The position numbers and the translations under genes are program-made. The notes under the pieces are model-generated. The model was not told the DNA's origin, made no database searches, and was given only the letters and a program-made list of their open reading frames with translations. From assembly GCF_004798865.1 (NCBI RefSeq), contig NW_025336416.1:1-64000 (forward strand): 64,000 bases of DNA, in the 5' to 3' direction. Source of the stretch: Varanus komodoensis. Lineage: Eukaryota > Chordata > Lepidosauria > Squamata > Varanidae. Positions 1 through 11,054 of the stretch are shown here, in pieces. Every line of letters starts with the position of its first letter. Position 1 is the first letter of the stretch.

Positions 1-1000
1 CCCCCCCCTCTGAAACTGATAGTTTATGTGAACATCTGTGTTTCCTGTACTTGATGGTAGACTCTTTCTCACAGGATCTGACTTAATGCTGAGATGCACG
101 GCTCTGCTCAGGCCTTCGTAAGAGTCCTTTTGCATCACTTCTGCCTGCGGAGTTGGGGGAAGCGTGTCGTTGCGTTCAGCGTAAACTCTTGTTTGGAGCA
201 GACTGTCTGACCCATTTTTGCAGAGCTCTGTGTAATGCCGCAGGAGCATGCAGTGATAAAGACACCCGAGCAGGCAGGGAAGGTCACTGGAAAACACAAA
301 CATATGAATAGGAAGTCTCACGGACAAGTGGCTGAGAAGGCACCGCGCCTTCCGGTCCCAGCAAAACACAGTCACGGGGAGACGTGCTCTAAATCCCCTG
401 CAAGATCATGGAAGATGCTTGTGAACCACCCTGTCGTCATGCAGGACGTATGTTCAGGCCTGCCGTGTTTCGCCCTGGCAAACACTCTACTATTTACAGC
501 CGTACAACAGACAGAAATCCCACAGGTAGCATGGTGCATCCCCAGCCTGTTGAATTTCTGCCTGTCCTGCAGCTACAAAATGCTTTTTATTCTCTGTCAG
601 CGTGAACAATAGGAATGTCTTCCCGTTAGGGTGGACTTACAGGATGTAATGTAGCACACGCACAGGCATTCGACATTGCCTTCAATAATAGATGGCCAGT
701 TCCTCGATTCATATTTCAGCCATCCTCATGTTGAAACTCCCTGCGCCCAGAAAGCTAGCATGACAGAAAGACAGCAAGTTTCCTTGTGACAGAAAGTTTC
801 CTTGTGCACGATGATTCAGGCAGGAGACCCCCTTCCCCGCTTCCGTGTGCAGCAAGGGGACTATTTTATGCCTTCTTTGCACTTTGGCGTAGCTACAAAG
901 AGATGGTGGTTTCTATTCAAGTGGAGACTTTTCCTCTGGAGTCTCAGAGATGTCCCCTCCAATCACGGGAATGTAAGAGAGGCCCTGCCAAGTCAAACCA
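1..1000. other. Unassigned sequence, no gene seen
   Basis: I see no recognisable gene, RNA or repeat here. The open frames are short, overlap one another in several frames and show no family motif. The window opens with a run of eight C, which is a common sequencing or assembly edge. Confidence 0.6.
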
Positions 1001-1125
1001 AGGAGCCATCTAGTCCAGCTTCTGTTCCCACCATGGCCGGCCATCCAGCTGCTTGTGGGAAATCCACACGCCTGTCCTTAGCAATTACCTTTGACGGGAG
1101 CCATCACTCTTCAGCATCCATTCCC
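1001..1125 (-). mobile_element. CR1-type LINE 3' fragment, antisense
   Basis: The stretch containing GGAGCCATCTAGTCCAGC and then TTGTGGGAAATCCACACGCC resembles the reverse complement of the 3' region common to squamate CR1 LINEs, which ends with a text of the type GGACTAGATGGnCC. It is short and diverged. Only the terminal part is present, as expected for a 5'-truncated LINE. Confidence 0.5.
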
Positions 1126-2099
1126 CACCCCTAAATTAGTGCTAACAATAACAAGCCTCCCAGAATGGATCGTACGCAAGGTGAAGAGGGCAGATTCATG
1201 AAGAGGCATTAATAAATCATTGTTTTAAGAGCGAGGAGAGCGGAGGTGAGTGAACCATGGATGATGCTTTCTGGAACTCTTCCCTCAGTCCAGTTCAGAA
1301 GGGAGCTGACCTTTACAAACCTGTGTTGGTGAGAGAAGCAGAAAATTTGTAGAGCGATGGCTCCCAGTTAGCCCCAGAAAAGAATGATGGTAGTTACCAC
1401 CAGTCAGGTGGAGTTGCAGATGGATGGAGAGAGTGTGGCGGGAAATGCACCTTCCGGCACCCGATGCGGTACGTCTGTCTTAGGCTGGCTGATCAGTACA
1501 TACAGAGAAATAGGGCTGATCTGGGTGGAAGCTGGACTAGTCAGTAAAACTGCATTTCTGTGCATGTTTGGACAGTTAAAAGTCCTGCATGGTTCTCTGC
1601 AGAACGTTGGGATGTGTACTAGTTTGAAAAGTCAAAAAATGCATAGGATCACACACTTAGTGAGCTGGATGAGAGACGGGGGAGATGAAAACAGTGGGTG
1701 GGAGTTTACTGGAAATGGAGATGTGGTGTGTGTTTGTTTTTAAACCGTTCTGTTTTTCAGATGACTGTTCTGAAGGTGGACCTGCCTCAGCCTCCCTGCT
1801 GGTAGGGCTGAGCCTGCAAGTTTTCTCTTTCAGGTACATCCAGTCCAAATGCCTGCTCTTGACTTTTGAGTCTCCTACCTCTTTCCTCTCTTATGTCCTC
1901 CTTGTTCTTTTCCCTGATCTGCCACCAAGTTTCATTCTATGCTCTGATTCTCCTCTTCTTTCTCACACATGCACCCAGCTGCCATAGCTGCAGAGAGAAA
2001 TTCCTTCTTTCTGCCACATTGCTCTCTAACTCTTGCCTGGACGGTCAACTACTTTTATGTCTTCTGTCTCCACACTTTCTTTTCTGCAGTTAGAAGAGA
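1126..2099. other. Unassigned sequence
   Basis: No gene or named repeat was recognised. Positions 1860-2090 are pyrimidine-rich (many CTT and TCC runs) and give long but featureless open frames on the plus strand. Confidence 0.5.
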
Positions 2100-2265
2100 T
2101 TGATTTATATACTAAGTAATACTGAGTCAGGCCTTTGGTTCTTCTCCCTCATTGCTTTCTACAAGGAGCAGCAGGGGGTTTTGAGTCCTGCTGCAGGGGC
2201 CAAGGATCAAACCTGTGCCTTCTGCTGCAAAGCTTTTGTCCTGCTTGTGAGTTACGGCTCCTGGT
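2100..2265 (-). mobile_element. Sauria-SINE-like element, antisense, diverged
   Basis: The order CTGAGTCAGGCC, GGGGCCAAGGATCAAACC, CTTCTGCTGCAAAGC and GAGTTACGGCTCC matches the reverse complement of a tRNA-headed squamate SINE. In that SINE the head reads like GGCCGTAGCTCAGTGG followed by a B-box-like GGTTCAATCC. The tRNA-like head therefore lies at the right end. Divergence is high, so the family name is tentative. Confidence 0.5.
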
Positions 2266-2329
2266 GCAGCAATAATGATCAAAACCGGTATCTCTAAATG
2301 TGCAGTGCATTTAATTAACTGGCAATGGA

Positions 2330-2600
2330 AGTGGAAAATTTTTAAAAGGACACGGACAATTCTGCTCTAATATCTAAACAGCAGACACGGCCTCTGTAAT
2401 CTCCATAACCTTCAAATCCATAAAAAGGCCAAATTAGACGAGATCATGAATACCCTGTAAGTCTAATTAGCTGACATGGACCCAAAGCTCTGAGTTGCAT
2501 TGAGATAATTTCCTCTGGAAGTTCAGAGGTGTTTCTGATGTGGATTTATTTTAGTCAACTCCCACATTCATATTCTTATAATTGCTGTTTTTACTTTTAA
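2330..2600. other. Candidate conserved non-coding segment
   Basis: This unique AT-rich stretch has no repeat signature. It carries several homeodomain-type TAATTA/CTAATTAGC cores (around 2463-2475) and a CCATAAAAAGG-like text near 2417. Such composition is typical of deeply conserved enhancers, but conservation cannot be seen from one sequence, so this is only a pointer. Confidence 0.25.
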
Positions 2601-2875
2601 TAGAGTAATATTTCATTTGGCTTAGATTGGGCATAAGCAATCTTTTGTAATTTTTTTAGCTAANATGGATTGATCCATGGCACCTTCAAAACAAAACAAA
2701 AAAAGTAGAAACAGAGGGTTGGATACAGATTTCAGAGTGCATCAGACTTCCGCACGTCCCTCTTGGCAGCTCTGGCGGGCCCTACAAATGTCACATGGAG
2801 AAGGGACCAAGGCACCCTGCTGAATGAGGTGAGCTGTGTTACAGCAGGAATCCCCCCCCCCCGCCCCCAATTGGG

Positions 2876-3262
2876 TGGACTGTAGAGCCTTTGAATTGTG
2901 GCGCTGGAGGAGACTCCTGCGAGTCCCTTGGACTGCAAGGTGATCAAACTGGTCAGTCCTAGAGGAGATCAACCCTGACTGCTCCTTAGAAAGCCAGACA
3001 CTGCAGATGAAACTCCAATACTTTGGCCACCTAATGAGAAGGAAGAACTCCCTGGAGAAGAGCCTGATGCTGGGAACAATTGATGGGAAAAGAAGAAGGG
3101 GACGGCAGAGGATGAGGTGGCTGGATGGAGTCACTGTAACAGTTGGTGTGAGCTTGGGTGGACTCCGGGGGATGGTGAAAGACAGGAAGGCCCGGAGGAA
3201 TGTTGTCCATGGGGTTGTGATGGGTCGGACACAACTTCACGACTAGCAACAGCAACAACCCT
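2876..3262 (+). mobile_element. BovB (RTE clade) LINE, 3' end
   Basis: A plus-strand frame at 3007-3246 encodes the C-terminal tail of a BovB/RTE ORF2: LQYFGHLMRR, then SLEKSLMLGTIDGKRRRGRQ, then RMRWLDGVT and MVKDRKA. This tail is shared by ruminant and squamate BovB. The copy is cut at its 5' side near 2876 and ends in an ACAGCAACAAC tail, so it lacks the endonuclease and reverse transcriptase. Insertions truncated like this cannot move again. The upstream part (TCCTAGAGGAGATCAACCCT) also matches BovB. Confidence 0.88.
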
Positions 3263-3264
3263 AC

Positions 3265-6200
3265 CATCCCAGGAGCCAGATCCTGGATCCAATCTCCTAT
3301 AAATAAATAAAACTGTAGACAACTCCAAGTAGTTCCAAATGTGAGAACGCTGTCCACGAACTCTTCCAAAGACAAATCAATAACCATCACAACCCTTTCT
3401 TGGTTTCATGAGGCTGGGAACAGAATGCACAAGCTGTAACATCAGCTCGATTCAGATAAAATGTTAAACTATGATTAAGCATGATGCACACTGCTAGGTA
3501 TTTTCCAGCTAATTAAAATTTCTTTTAAACAACGCATATTATTTAGTTGGGATTGTCACACTCAAGTGAAATATTGGCTCAGATTTGGTAATGTTACTCC
3601 TTCCCATCCCTCCCACAAACAAAATAGACTTAAAGGACAGTCAATACTGCCAAGCTAAATTTATCCAGTTATTCTTCCTAAATGGTTCTGCTACATTAAG
3701 TTTGAGTTATTTAGATGCTGCGTTAGCATAGCAATCTCACTTATAAACCTCTCTGCCCGTGAGAATCAATACTGCAGAGATAAATCCAGGGAAATATGTG
3801 GAGCAGAATTTACTCTGAAGTCTTCTAGGCTGCTTCGCGCTTTTCCAGCACTGCACGCACGGGCACCGGCCATCACCTACCGGATTAGGCTAAGTGGCAC
3901 CTTGAAGCCAGCTGCACTTGTGAAGCTTTGCTTGCCGCTGCTAACTTAGGTGGAGACCATAAAATTAACCGTGCATGTTCAGATAATGTGGCTCCAACAT
4001 AAAATTGCAGCCGCCACTTGTCCGAAACATTTATTGCAGAGAAATGCTGTGCACGCCACAGCAAAAAGAAAGGCTGCGGTAGAGTAATGATCAAGGTGCT
4101 GCAGAGAGGCCGCCGTGATGGACACATCCAGCAGTCGCGATTGTTCAGCTTAGAAGAAAAGGTGAGCAAAAAGAGAGATGAGAAGCACAATAGTGGTATC
4201 CCAAAACCCAGGGTTATCGCTTGAAGCGGAATGATGGGTGTTTGTTGAACCCAAACTGCAGACTATATCTGAGAACTTTCCTTTTGAGGAACTCTGGGTC
4301 CCATCCATCTGGAGAAAGTCTAGCCTCCCAGATCTATGCATGTCCTCTAGTTGGTTGGCCCTTTGCTCCCAGTGCCATCTCATGGGTAAGCGATCAGATC
4401 TCCCATGTCTTCTCCTGGCACTTCCACACCCTGTCAGTTCCCAGGGTCTGCCTGAACACCTGGGATGGGAGCCCTGAGATTAGCTTCCCTTCCTCCACNA
4501 TCTCTGTGTCCAGAGACCTCATCTGCCAGTCCTCAGCATCCTCACCTGAAGAATCGGTGCCACCCGGGCCCTGGAAGGCACATCAGGAATAACTGCCTCT
4601 TCCATTCCCCACTGTAAAGTGAAAGGTGAAACAGCGCGTGTAGGCAGGGCATTCGCAAGACCTCAGACCCCTCGGTGTGGCGTGTTCAATTCGTATCACC
4701 TTCAGGGAAGCTGCAACCCAATAGGCTCCGGAGGCTGCAATGTCACTGCTCCAGATGTTACCTTTAACTTTACAGGTGCTGTCCATAGTTCTGACTGAGA
4801 CTGGGGTTCAGCGCCACAAGCAGCTCCTTTAAAGGTCAGAGTCAGATATGGAGCAGACACGTAGCCACAGGGACTCAGGAACCACTGTTGCATCTCCGTG
4901 GGCTACATGCAGCCCTCAGAGGGCCTGGTTTTCTCTGCTCACTTTCCCCACCATCCCGGAGGTCAGCCACCAGTTGGAGGGTGAAGAACAGCGGAAACGT
5001 GATGTTTTTGGACTGCTGGGGTTGGAGAGGGGGAAGTGTCCATCTCCCTCACCTTCTTTCCCTCACCCCAAACGCAAACATTGCTGTGTTCTCACTGCTC
5101 TTCGCTGCAGAAAACAAAATTGGTGCCCATCCTGAAAGAAATCAAAAGCTACTTCTCACAAGTCGTTATTGTTTGAGAAGCTCAGTGCAGCCAAACCCAC
5201 TGCAAGGGATTTATATTATATTCTCTCTGACAAACGATGCCTCTCTTGGCTTATTCCTCTGGCTAACAGGTTCAGGGGCTCACGCTTTGGGAACAGGAAT
5301 ACTGACAGTGCTAGTTTCAGACCCAAGGAGATATTAGGACAATTCCCTGAACCCGCCCCTTCTAAGCCCCAAAGCAACTCGTGCAAAACCCATCCCATCC
5401 CTACTCTTTGACAGCAAACCTCATTGCCTCTGCTTTCCTTGTGCAATTTATCTAGCTGAAGACCAACCACAGACTGCCAAATACCTTGATTTGGTCTACA
5501 CAGGCTGCATAATGAAGTGGTATGCTGTTGCAGAAACAGAGAGGACTGTACCAGGAGCAGAGAGGATTGTACCACTTCAGACCACAGAGGGGGAATCACA
5601 TTTTCTTCCCGATACGAAAACAGCAAACTTCCATGGTTGGCGAAAGGCTGGAGTGGCGGCTGAGCCCATTTTCTGTCCACAGGGGATTTTAACACAGAGG
5701 AACATGCAAAGATATAGAGATCCACTTCAAGCGATGCAGCAGCTTTTAGCACCTCAGTATTTTATCACTCCATTACCATTTTACTCTCTCGCTTGTGTAG
5801 ATGAGGACCTTGCTTCATTTTAATGGCCAGTGCATACATCTGAATTGCTTCTGCAACCAATCAGTCCCGCTTTAAAGGTGAGGGGCAAAGACAGTATGGT
5901 TAGCCGGGCCCCTGTCGCCTCATGGTGCCTTTGTCAGAAGGATCCTAGCAGAGATTTGGGAGGCATTTCACATGTGGTGCAGTCCTGCTCCATCCTTTTG
6001 TGAAATACCTCCACGGCTGTTGTGCCAGGAACCAGAATTAACCTGAACCTGTAATGCAGAAACCTGAATTTTGAGCAGAGTAAGTAACGGCTATTTAAAC
6101 TATTTGCATATTCCTCACTTCTCTGAGATAATGTATTTGGCTTCCAAAATCGTAGTGTTCATGCAGAAACTTAAAATGCTGGCACACTTGGGGTGACAAA

Positions 6201-7340
6201 CATAGCAGATGAGGGTGGAGCTCTGGTACCCAGCTTGGCTTCCTCTTCTCGCCAGCTCCCTTTCCGGGTAGCCATCCAAAGCCTGTGGGAACCGCCCTGG
6301 CTTTAATTCAGTGGACTAGGAATTGTAACCATCCCCTCCTCCTTATGGAACTACCATTCCCAGGGTTCCTTGGGGTAAACCTTGAGACATACACTACCTA
6401 TCAAGTACATTAACATCATAATATAGAAGAAATCTCATATGTACCTATGAGATGAAGCTAAATGGGCTTCATATCCTTTTTGCAGGACTCTTTTTTTCAG
6501 TCCAAAGTCCATTTATGGAAGTTGCAGCTGTTTCTGCACTCAAAGTTTGGGACAGACTTTTAAAAGCTCTCTTGGGGTGCAATCCTATGGCCTCCCAGCT
6601 TCATCTGGCTGCCATGGGATTTTTCAGAATCCCAGCCCCATGATCCGGAGTGGGACTCTGAACACCAAGACCCCACCTCACTCCTTGCAACTGGTGCAGA
6701 AAGAACTGAACTGGGTGCCTCTCCAGTGGAGCTGGGCGGAAAGGGGCCCCTTGGGGCAGGGAGAGGAGGAGGAGGCGGCTGGGGCCAATGGCTTGCGCTG
6801 CCTGTGAACAGCACAACAGCCTCCTTCCCTTTCGCTTCGCAGGACTTCGTCTGGATGGCAAAAAATGGTCATCCAGATGTAATGCCGGGCATGATAAAAC
6901 ATGGCACCTCACCCTGTGCATTCAGAGGTTAAGCATTTCTTACACCAGCATAACCATCATGCGTGATCATGGCTTCTGCTGTCATTTTAACTCTCCAGCA
7001 CAAACCACCTCCATAAATATCAATGCCACTTGGAGATTATATCAGTTTAGAAGGTCAGAGGCTGCAACAGGATGTTAATCTACTTTATTGCAGTGTTTTG
7101 TTTAACTGGGCACTGACCTTCTATAATTACTTGCTCAAGGAAGCAGGGAAGGTGAAGACACGTCATAACTTACAGGGCAAATTAAATGGTTCCTCCTTGG
7201 AAAAAAGAGGTCCGCAGCAACCCACAGCAACCCATTATTGAACAATTCTGTTTTTGCTCACAAATTTCATCCCAGAGGAGTTTATTAAAATGAAATTCCA
7301 CCTTGTACCTTATTTCTGAAATGCTACAATTAACATATTT
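3265..7340. other. Unassigned sequence, about 4 kb
   Basis: No gene, RNA or clear repeat was recognised. Two overlapping frames at 4888-5337 (plus) and 5216-5752 (minus, 178 residues) are long for this region but have no recognisable domain and no supporting splice or promoter context. AT-rich unique DNA around 3460-3560, with an AGCTAATTAAAA core, could be regulatory. Position 4499 is an undetermined base. Confidence 0.5.
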
Positions 7341-7344
7341 GGGT

Positions 7345-7612
7345 ATCTAAAACTATTTTTATTTATTTATTATTTATTAAAAGTTTTGTATGCCGTCTTA
7401 TTATACAAGATCTCAGGACGGCTGACAATTTTTGAAAGGACAATTAAACAACAATATCAATAATAAAACAGAACAAAACAATAAACGAAATGGAGTGACT
7501 AAACTAAAAAAAATATTAGAGTTTAAAATACTGTTTAAATAAAAAGGGTTTGGCCTGGTGCCAGAAAGAGAATAAACTTGGCACCAGGCATTCTAGAAGC
7601 ACTCCTGTTGTT
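7345..7612 (-). mobile_element. L2-type LINE 3' end, antisense
   Basis: A TATTTATTTATTATTTATT run (the A-rich tail seen in antisense) is followed by TATGCCGTCTTATT and CTCAGGACGGCTGAC. These are the reverse complement of the usual squamate L2 end, which reads like GCCGTCCTGAGA before the tail. The related copies at 28000 and 37050 share the later CTGGTGCC text. The body stops at the BovB insertion that begins near 7614. Confidence 0.6.
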
Positions 7613-7613
7613 C

Positions 7614-8006
7614 TTTTGTTGTTGTTGGTCGCAAGGTCATGTCTGACCCATCGCAACCCCATGGACAACACTCCTCCAGGCCTTCCTGTCCTCCACCAGC
7701 CCCCAGAGTCCACCTAAGCTCACGCCAACTGCTTCAGTGACTCCATCCGGCCACCTCATTCTCTGCCGCACCCTTCTCCTTTTGCCATCTATTGTTCCCA
7801 GCATTAGGCTCTTCTCCAGGGAGTCCTTCCTTCTCATTAGGTGGCCAAAGATTTTGAGTTTCATCTTCTGCTCTTTAGAAGGATCTGGCCTTCTAAAGAG
7901 CAGTCAGGGTTGATCTCCTCTAGGACTGACTGGTTTGATCACCTTGCAGTCCAAGGGACTCGCAGGAGTCTTCGCCAGCACCACAATTTGAAGGCCTCAG
8001 TTCTTT
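7614..8006 (-). mobile_element. BovB (RTE clade) LINE, 3' end, antisense
   Basis: On the minus strand, frame 7864-7637 gives IFGHLMRRKDSLEKSLMLG, then TIDGKRRRVRQRMRWPDG and LVEDRKAWRSVVHG, the same BovB ORF2 tail as the copy at 2876. Its tail (TTGTTGTTGTTGG on the plus strand) abuts the L2 fragment at 7345-7612, so BovB probably landed in or beside that older L2. This copy too keeps only the last few hundred bases. Confidence 0.88.
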
Positions 8007-8695
8007 CCAAAACTGTTGCATGAGCTCCACCGGCACTACTAGCCCTCTCCCTTTCTCTTCTCCCCCACCCAAGGGTACCCACCACCATCTTCTTCCCTTT
8101 GAAGGTCTTGCTCAGTGTGCTGGGAGCACTCCTCTAAGCCAGACATTGGTGGGGAAGTGGCCATGGAAACTGCCCATGCCATGGCAGCTCCAATGGTCTC
8201 CAAGGCCGCCTCACCCAGAATGCCTGGCACTGAAGAACCACCCTCCGAAACAGGCACTCACCTCGGCAGGTTCTCTGGAGGGCCTGCAGAGTCCTGTGCC
8301 GCTGCAGCATTTGCCAGTGTGCTAAGCAAGCTGGTCTGCGGCTCAGAGAACTCCTCAGAGCACTGGCCCTCTGGAGCAGCTTCCACCCACCCTACCTACT
8401 CCTTCTATTGCATGGGCACGGGTTCCCAGTCTTCAAGGTCATCCATGAAAGTGGAATATGCCCGTGCTGAAAGCCATGCTTTGGCATTGGCGCCAGTGGG
8501 CTAGCTCCAGACCGGGCCACACAACCAGTGGAATGACTTAAATCCATGGGATTTTGTGTATTCAGGTACAAAGTAGGTCTCTTCGCTACAAGAGACTGGA
8601 GATGAACGAGAGATGATGCACTTCACCTCCATAGATTACTACCCTGTTTCCAGCTCACTAAAAGCATGCATTAGGCTTGGTCTGATTAAGCAAAG
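8007..8695. other. Unassigned, GC-richer segment
   Basis: This stretch is visibly richer in G and C than its flanks. It carries overlapping plus frames at 8020-8325 and 8115-8504 (129 residues, Ser/Ala/Pro-rich). No protein family is recognised. It could be the remains of a transposon or just a GC-rich patch. Confidence 0.4.
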
Positions 8696-8696
8696 C

Positions 8697-8965
8697 AAAT
8701 TTGCTCATTCATTTGTTTATTTGCTGTATATTTAAATCCTGCTATTCGGCCAAAGCAGCTTACACTGATAACAGTCCATCGTCCTTCTTGTCAGCATTAT
8801 CACATTACACTTCTGTACCCCTCATAACCAAAGCTCTCTGGGTGGTTCCAACATTTAAGTCACCCATTCAGATGTCAGCCAGACCCAGCCCTGCTGAACT
8901 TCCAAGATTAGGCAGGATCAGACACTTCAGGCTATACGGAAGCTATGAGATCTATGGTGCTAGGA
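8697..8965 (-). mobile_element. 5S-rRNA-like SINE, antisense
   Basis: CAGCCAGACCCAGCCCTGCT, GAACTTCCAAGATTAGGC and GGATCAGACACTTCAGGCT line up with the reverse complement of the 5S rRNA internal region (GGAAGCTAAGCAGGGTCGGGCCTGG). The left end (TTTATTTGCTGTATATTTAA, then CCAAAGCAGCTTACA) looks like an antisense LINE-derived tail. This fits a 5S-headed SINE inserted in minus orientation. It is diverged and is not a working 5S gene. Confidence 0.55.
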
Positions 8966-9245
8966 ATGCATAGTGAAAAGAGAAAAGGGAGATGTTTGCA
9001 GCTTACACATCCTGCTTCTTCAGTTTTGGCATGTTTTGTTGGTTGCGTGTGGAACTGTTCTTGCTATGGCCCCTTATGCTCGCTTTTGCCATCTTGCCTC
9101 TTTTAAACATGCTTAAAAATTGCAATACCACATATTAACATCGATTCACGACTGAAATTGGGAATGCTCAAAGGAGAGGATTGACAGATGAGCTTACTGT
9201 ATGGACAGACGGGTATGGAAACTGACATTCCTGTAGGATGGGTTT
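8966..9245. other. Unassigned sequence
   Basis: Nothing recognisable is seen here; it separates the 5S-like SINE from a hAT MITE fragment. Confidence 0.4.
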
Positions 9246-9249
9246 ATCC

Positions 9250-9331
9250 TATTGGGCTTCCTCCAGATGTGTTATGGGGATTGTAGTCCAACAAACTCGG
9301 AGGACATCAGGTCGAAAAAGGCTGGTTTAGG
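9250..9331. mobile_element. hAT-type MITE fragment
   Basis: CCTCCAGATGTGTTATGGGG and ATTGTAGTCCAACAAACTCG belong to a palindromic squamate MITE of the type CCAGATGTTGTTGGACTACAA. A better copy with an 8-bp target duplication lies at 49605-49742. Only about half the palindrome remains. Confidence 0.45.
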
Positions 9332-9334
9332 ACC

Positions 9335-9890
9335 AGGGATGTTTTTAATCCTCAATGTGGCACCAAAAAACAATGCAGGGCCCTTTGTCTGTTGGTCCAC
9401 GCGGCATTTAAGAGCATAAAGGACATCAAACTATTGGTCATATATGGGCATTCCACAGTCTACAAGTTCTGCTCTCTGTGTGTGTAAACATGCAATTTTC
9501 TGTCAATTGTTTCAAGGACTTTGGAAGAATCGGCCATTGTCATTAATGACATGGCACTTCCTGCCAGGATACTCTGCGTTCTCCCAGTAGCTGGAAGAAC
9601 ACATCTGTCTTCTCTGCCAAAGTGGTTCAAAAACAACAGCTTGACTGCTGCTGCACTCAAACAGCCACCGCTGTAAAATGCAGGGGAAAGATTTGATAGT
9701 CCAGTCTCCCCGTCCCAACATGGAACATTCACCCAGATTTTGGGATGCACTGTGAGCCTGGATCAGGTTCAAGCATCTTCCATCCATTCTGTCTGAGCCA
9801 AGGACCAGGCCTCTCTAAGGGATCACACGATCAACCTCTTTTTCTCGACCTCCAGCCAAAAGCCCCACATGCCGCCAGTCTGGGTAGGGA
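9335..9890. other. Unassigned sequence
   Basis: No supported feature. Minus-strand frames at 9460-9787 overlap in two phases and have no known domain. Confidence 0.4.
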
Positions 9891-9894
9891 CAAC

Positions 9895-11050
9895 GTGACT
9901 TCGCTTGTCTCTCTGGTACCCTGCAGGCTAGACTGCTGCACTGTGTCTACATGGGGCTGCCTTTGAAGATGGTTCAGAACCTGCAGCTAGTGCGAACGGA
10001 GCAGCCCAATGGATCCCAAGCAGCAGAGGATCTGAATATACAAGACCAATTTTGGCCTGCCTGCACTGGTTGTCTATATACTTCCAAGCATGATCCAAGG
10101 TGCTGCTTTGGACCTATAAAGCCCAGCTAAGCATATGCAACATTGCCTGCATTGACCCTGCATGGTTCGAATTACTAATGAGAGGAGGAGGAAAAGGGTT
10201 CATACCATAGAGAAGATTGGAGTGACCTCTCTGCCATTCCTGTCCCATTTTTCTCTTCCCATCTCACCTGCAAAGGCAAAAGGGGTGCATGGACATTTTC
10301 TCCCCCTACTTCTTGGAGAGAGGAATAAACATAGTCCTTCTCTCTCTCTCCTCCTAAGCTAGCCAGCTAATGAGGAACCAGCTACCAAGATACCCGGCAT
10401 GAGCACACCAACAGCTTTCCTTCGCGCAAGTCACATATGGATTGTTTGTCAGTAAATAACACCTTTTTACCTTTGTTGCCAGTCTCTCCATGGGGATCGT
10501 AACAGATCCAGGTGTAAGCAAGTCTCTTAACCAAATCTGATGCTAACACTTGCTTCTGCTGAACCTGCATGTAACTAAATGGTGCATGGGTCCCCAGTGG
10601 TCTTACAGGGCTCAGGACCACAATACCTGATGAAGCGTCTGTCCGGGCATGGACCTACCTGTGCAGTCTTTATCATCTATAGTCCTCCTCCAAGGGAGGC
10701 TCTGAAGGTGACAGTAAGGGGGTGGGCCTTCCTGGTGGTTCCCCCACCACTATTATGGGATGCCTTCTCTGATGAGGTCCGCCTGATGCCAACATCACTT
10801 ATCTCTTCAGCACCAAGTTAAGACCTTCTTTATTGGGCTTTTTGCAACATATGATGAGGTTTTAATGAGGCATCTCTTTTGCTGCTGTTGTTGATCGTTT
10901 AAAATAGTTTTTAGATATATTTGTGTCTCTTTCTCTATTGTATATTTCTGTGGTTGCATATAAATGGTTTTAACAGGAAACCCTTAAGGTTTTAATCTGT
11001 ATAACTTGTCCAGAGAACTTGGGGCAGTATAGAAATGTAATAAAGGAAAA
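9895..11050 (+). mobile_element. L2-type LINE, 3' part, sense, interrupted
   Basis: On the plus strand, CTAGACTGCTGCACTGTG, ATGGGGCTGCCTTTGAAGAT and CCTGCACTGGTTGTCTATAT translate in pieces to the L2-clade text LDCCT..., MGLPLKMVQNLQLVRT and CLHWL. The C-terminal part resumes near 10600 and runs through CCACTATTATGGGATGCC to an end like GGCAGTATAGAAATGTAATA at about 11040. A segment of roughly 430 bases between 10150 and 10580 does not fit the LINE and is probably a later insertion. The copy is broken. Confidence 0.6.
10150..10580. other. Unclassified insert inside the L2 element
   Basis: L2 similarity stops near 10150 and resumes near 10580. The intervening bases contain an AATAAAC signal and CT-rich runs. 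TGCATGG occurs close to both edges and could be a target duplication. The length and poly(A)-type signal would fit a solo LTR, but no family is recognised and I claim none. Confidence 0.3.
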
Positions 11051-11054
11051 GATG

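Noticed and set aside
235-612. 125-residue plus frame at the left end
   Set aside because: No domain, no splice or promoter support, and overlapping frames of similar length; chance frame.
2664-4499. Undetermined bases at 2664 and 4499
   Set aside because: Sequencing uncertainties, not biology.
5216-5752. 178-residue minus frame, longest outside the island
   Set aside because: No recognisable family, overlaps plus frames of similar size, and no promoter context.
8865-8960. 5S rRNA gene
   Set aside because: Diverged, partial and joined to a LINE-like tail; better read as a SINE.
10150-10580. Solo LTR
   Set aside because: Size and an AATAAAC signal fit, but no family, ends or clear duplication could be confirmed.
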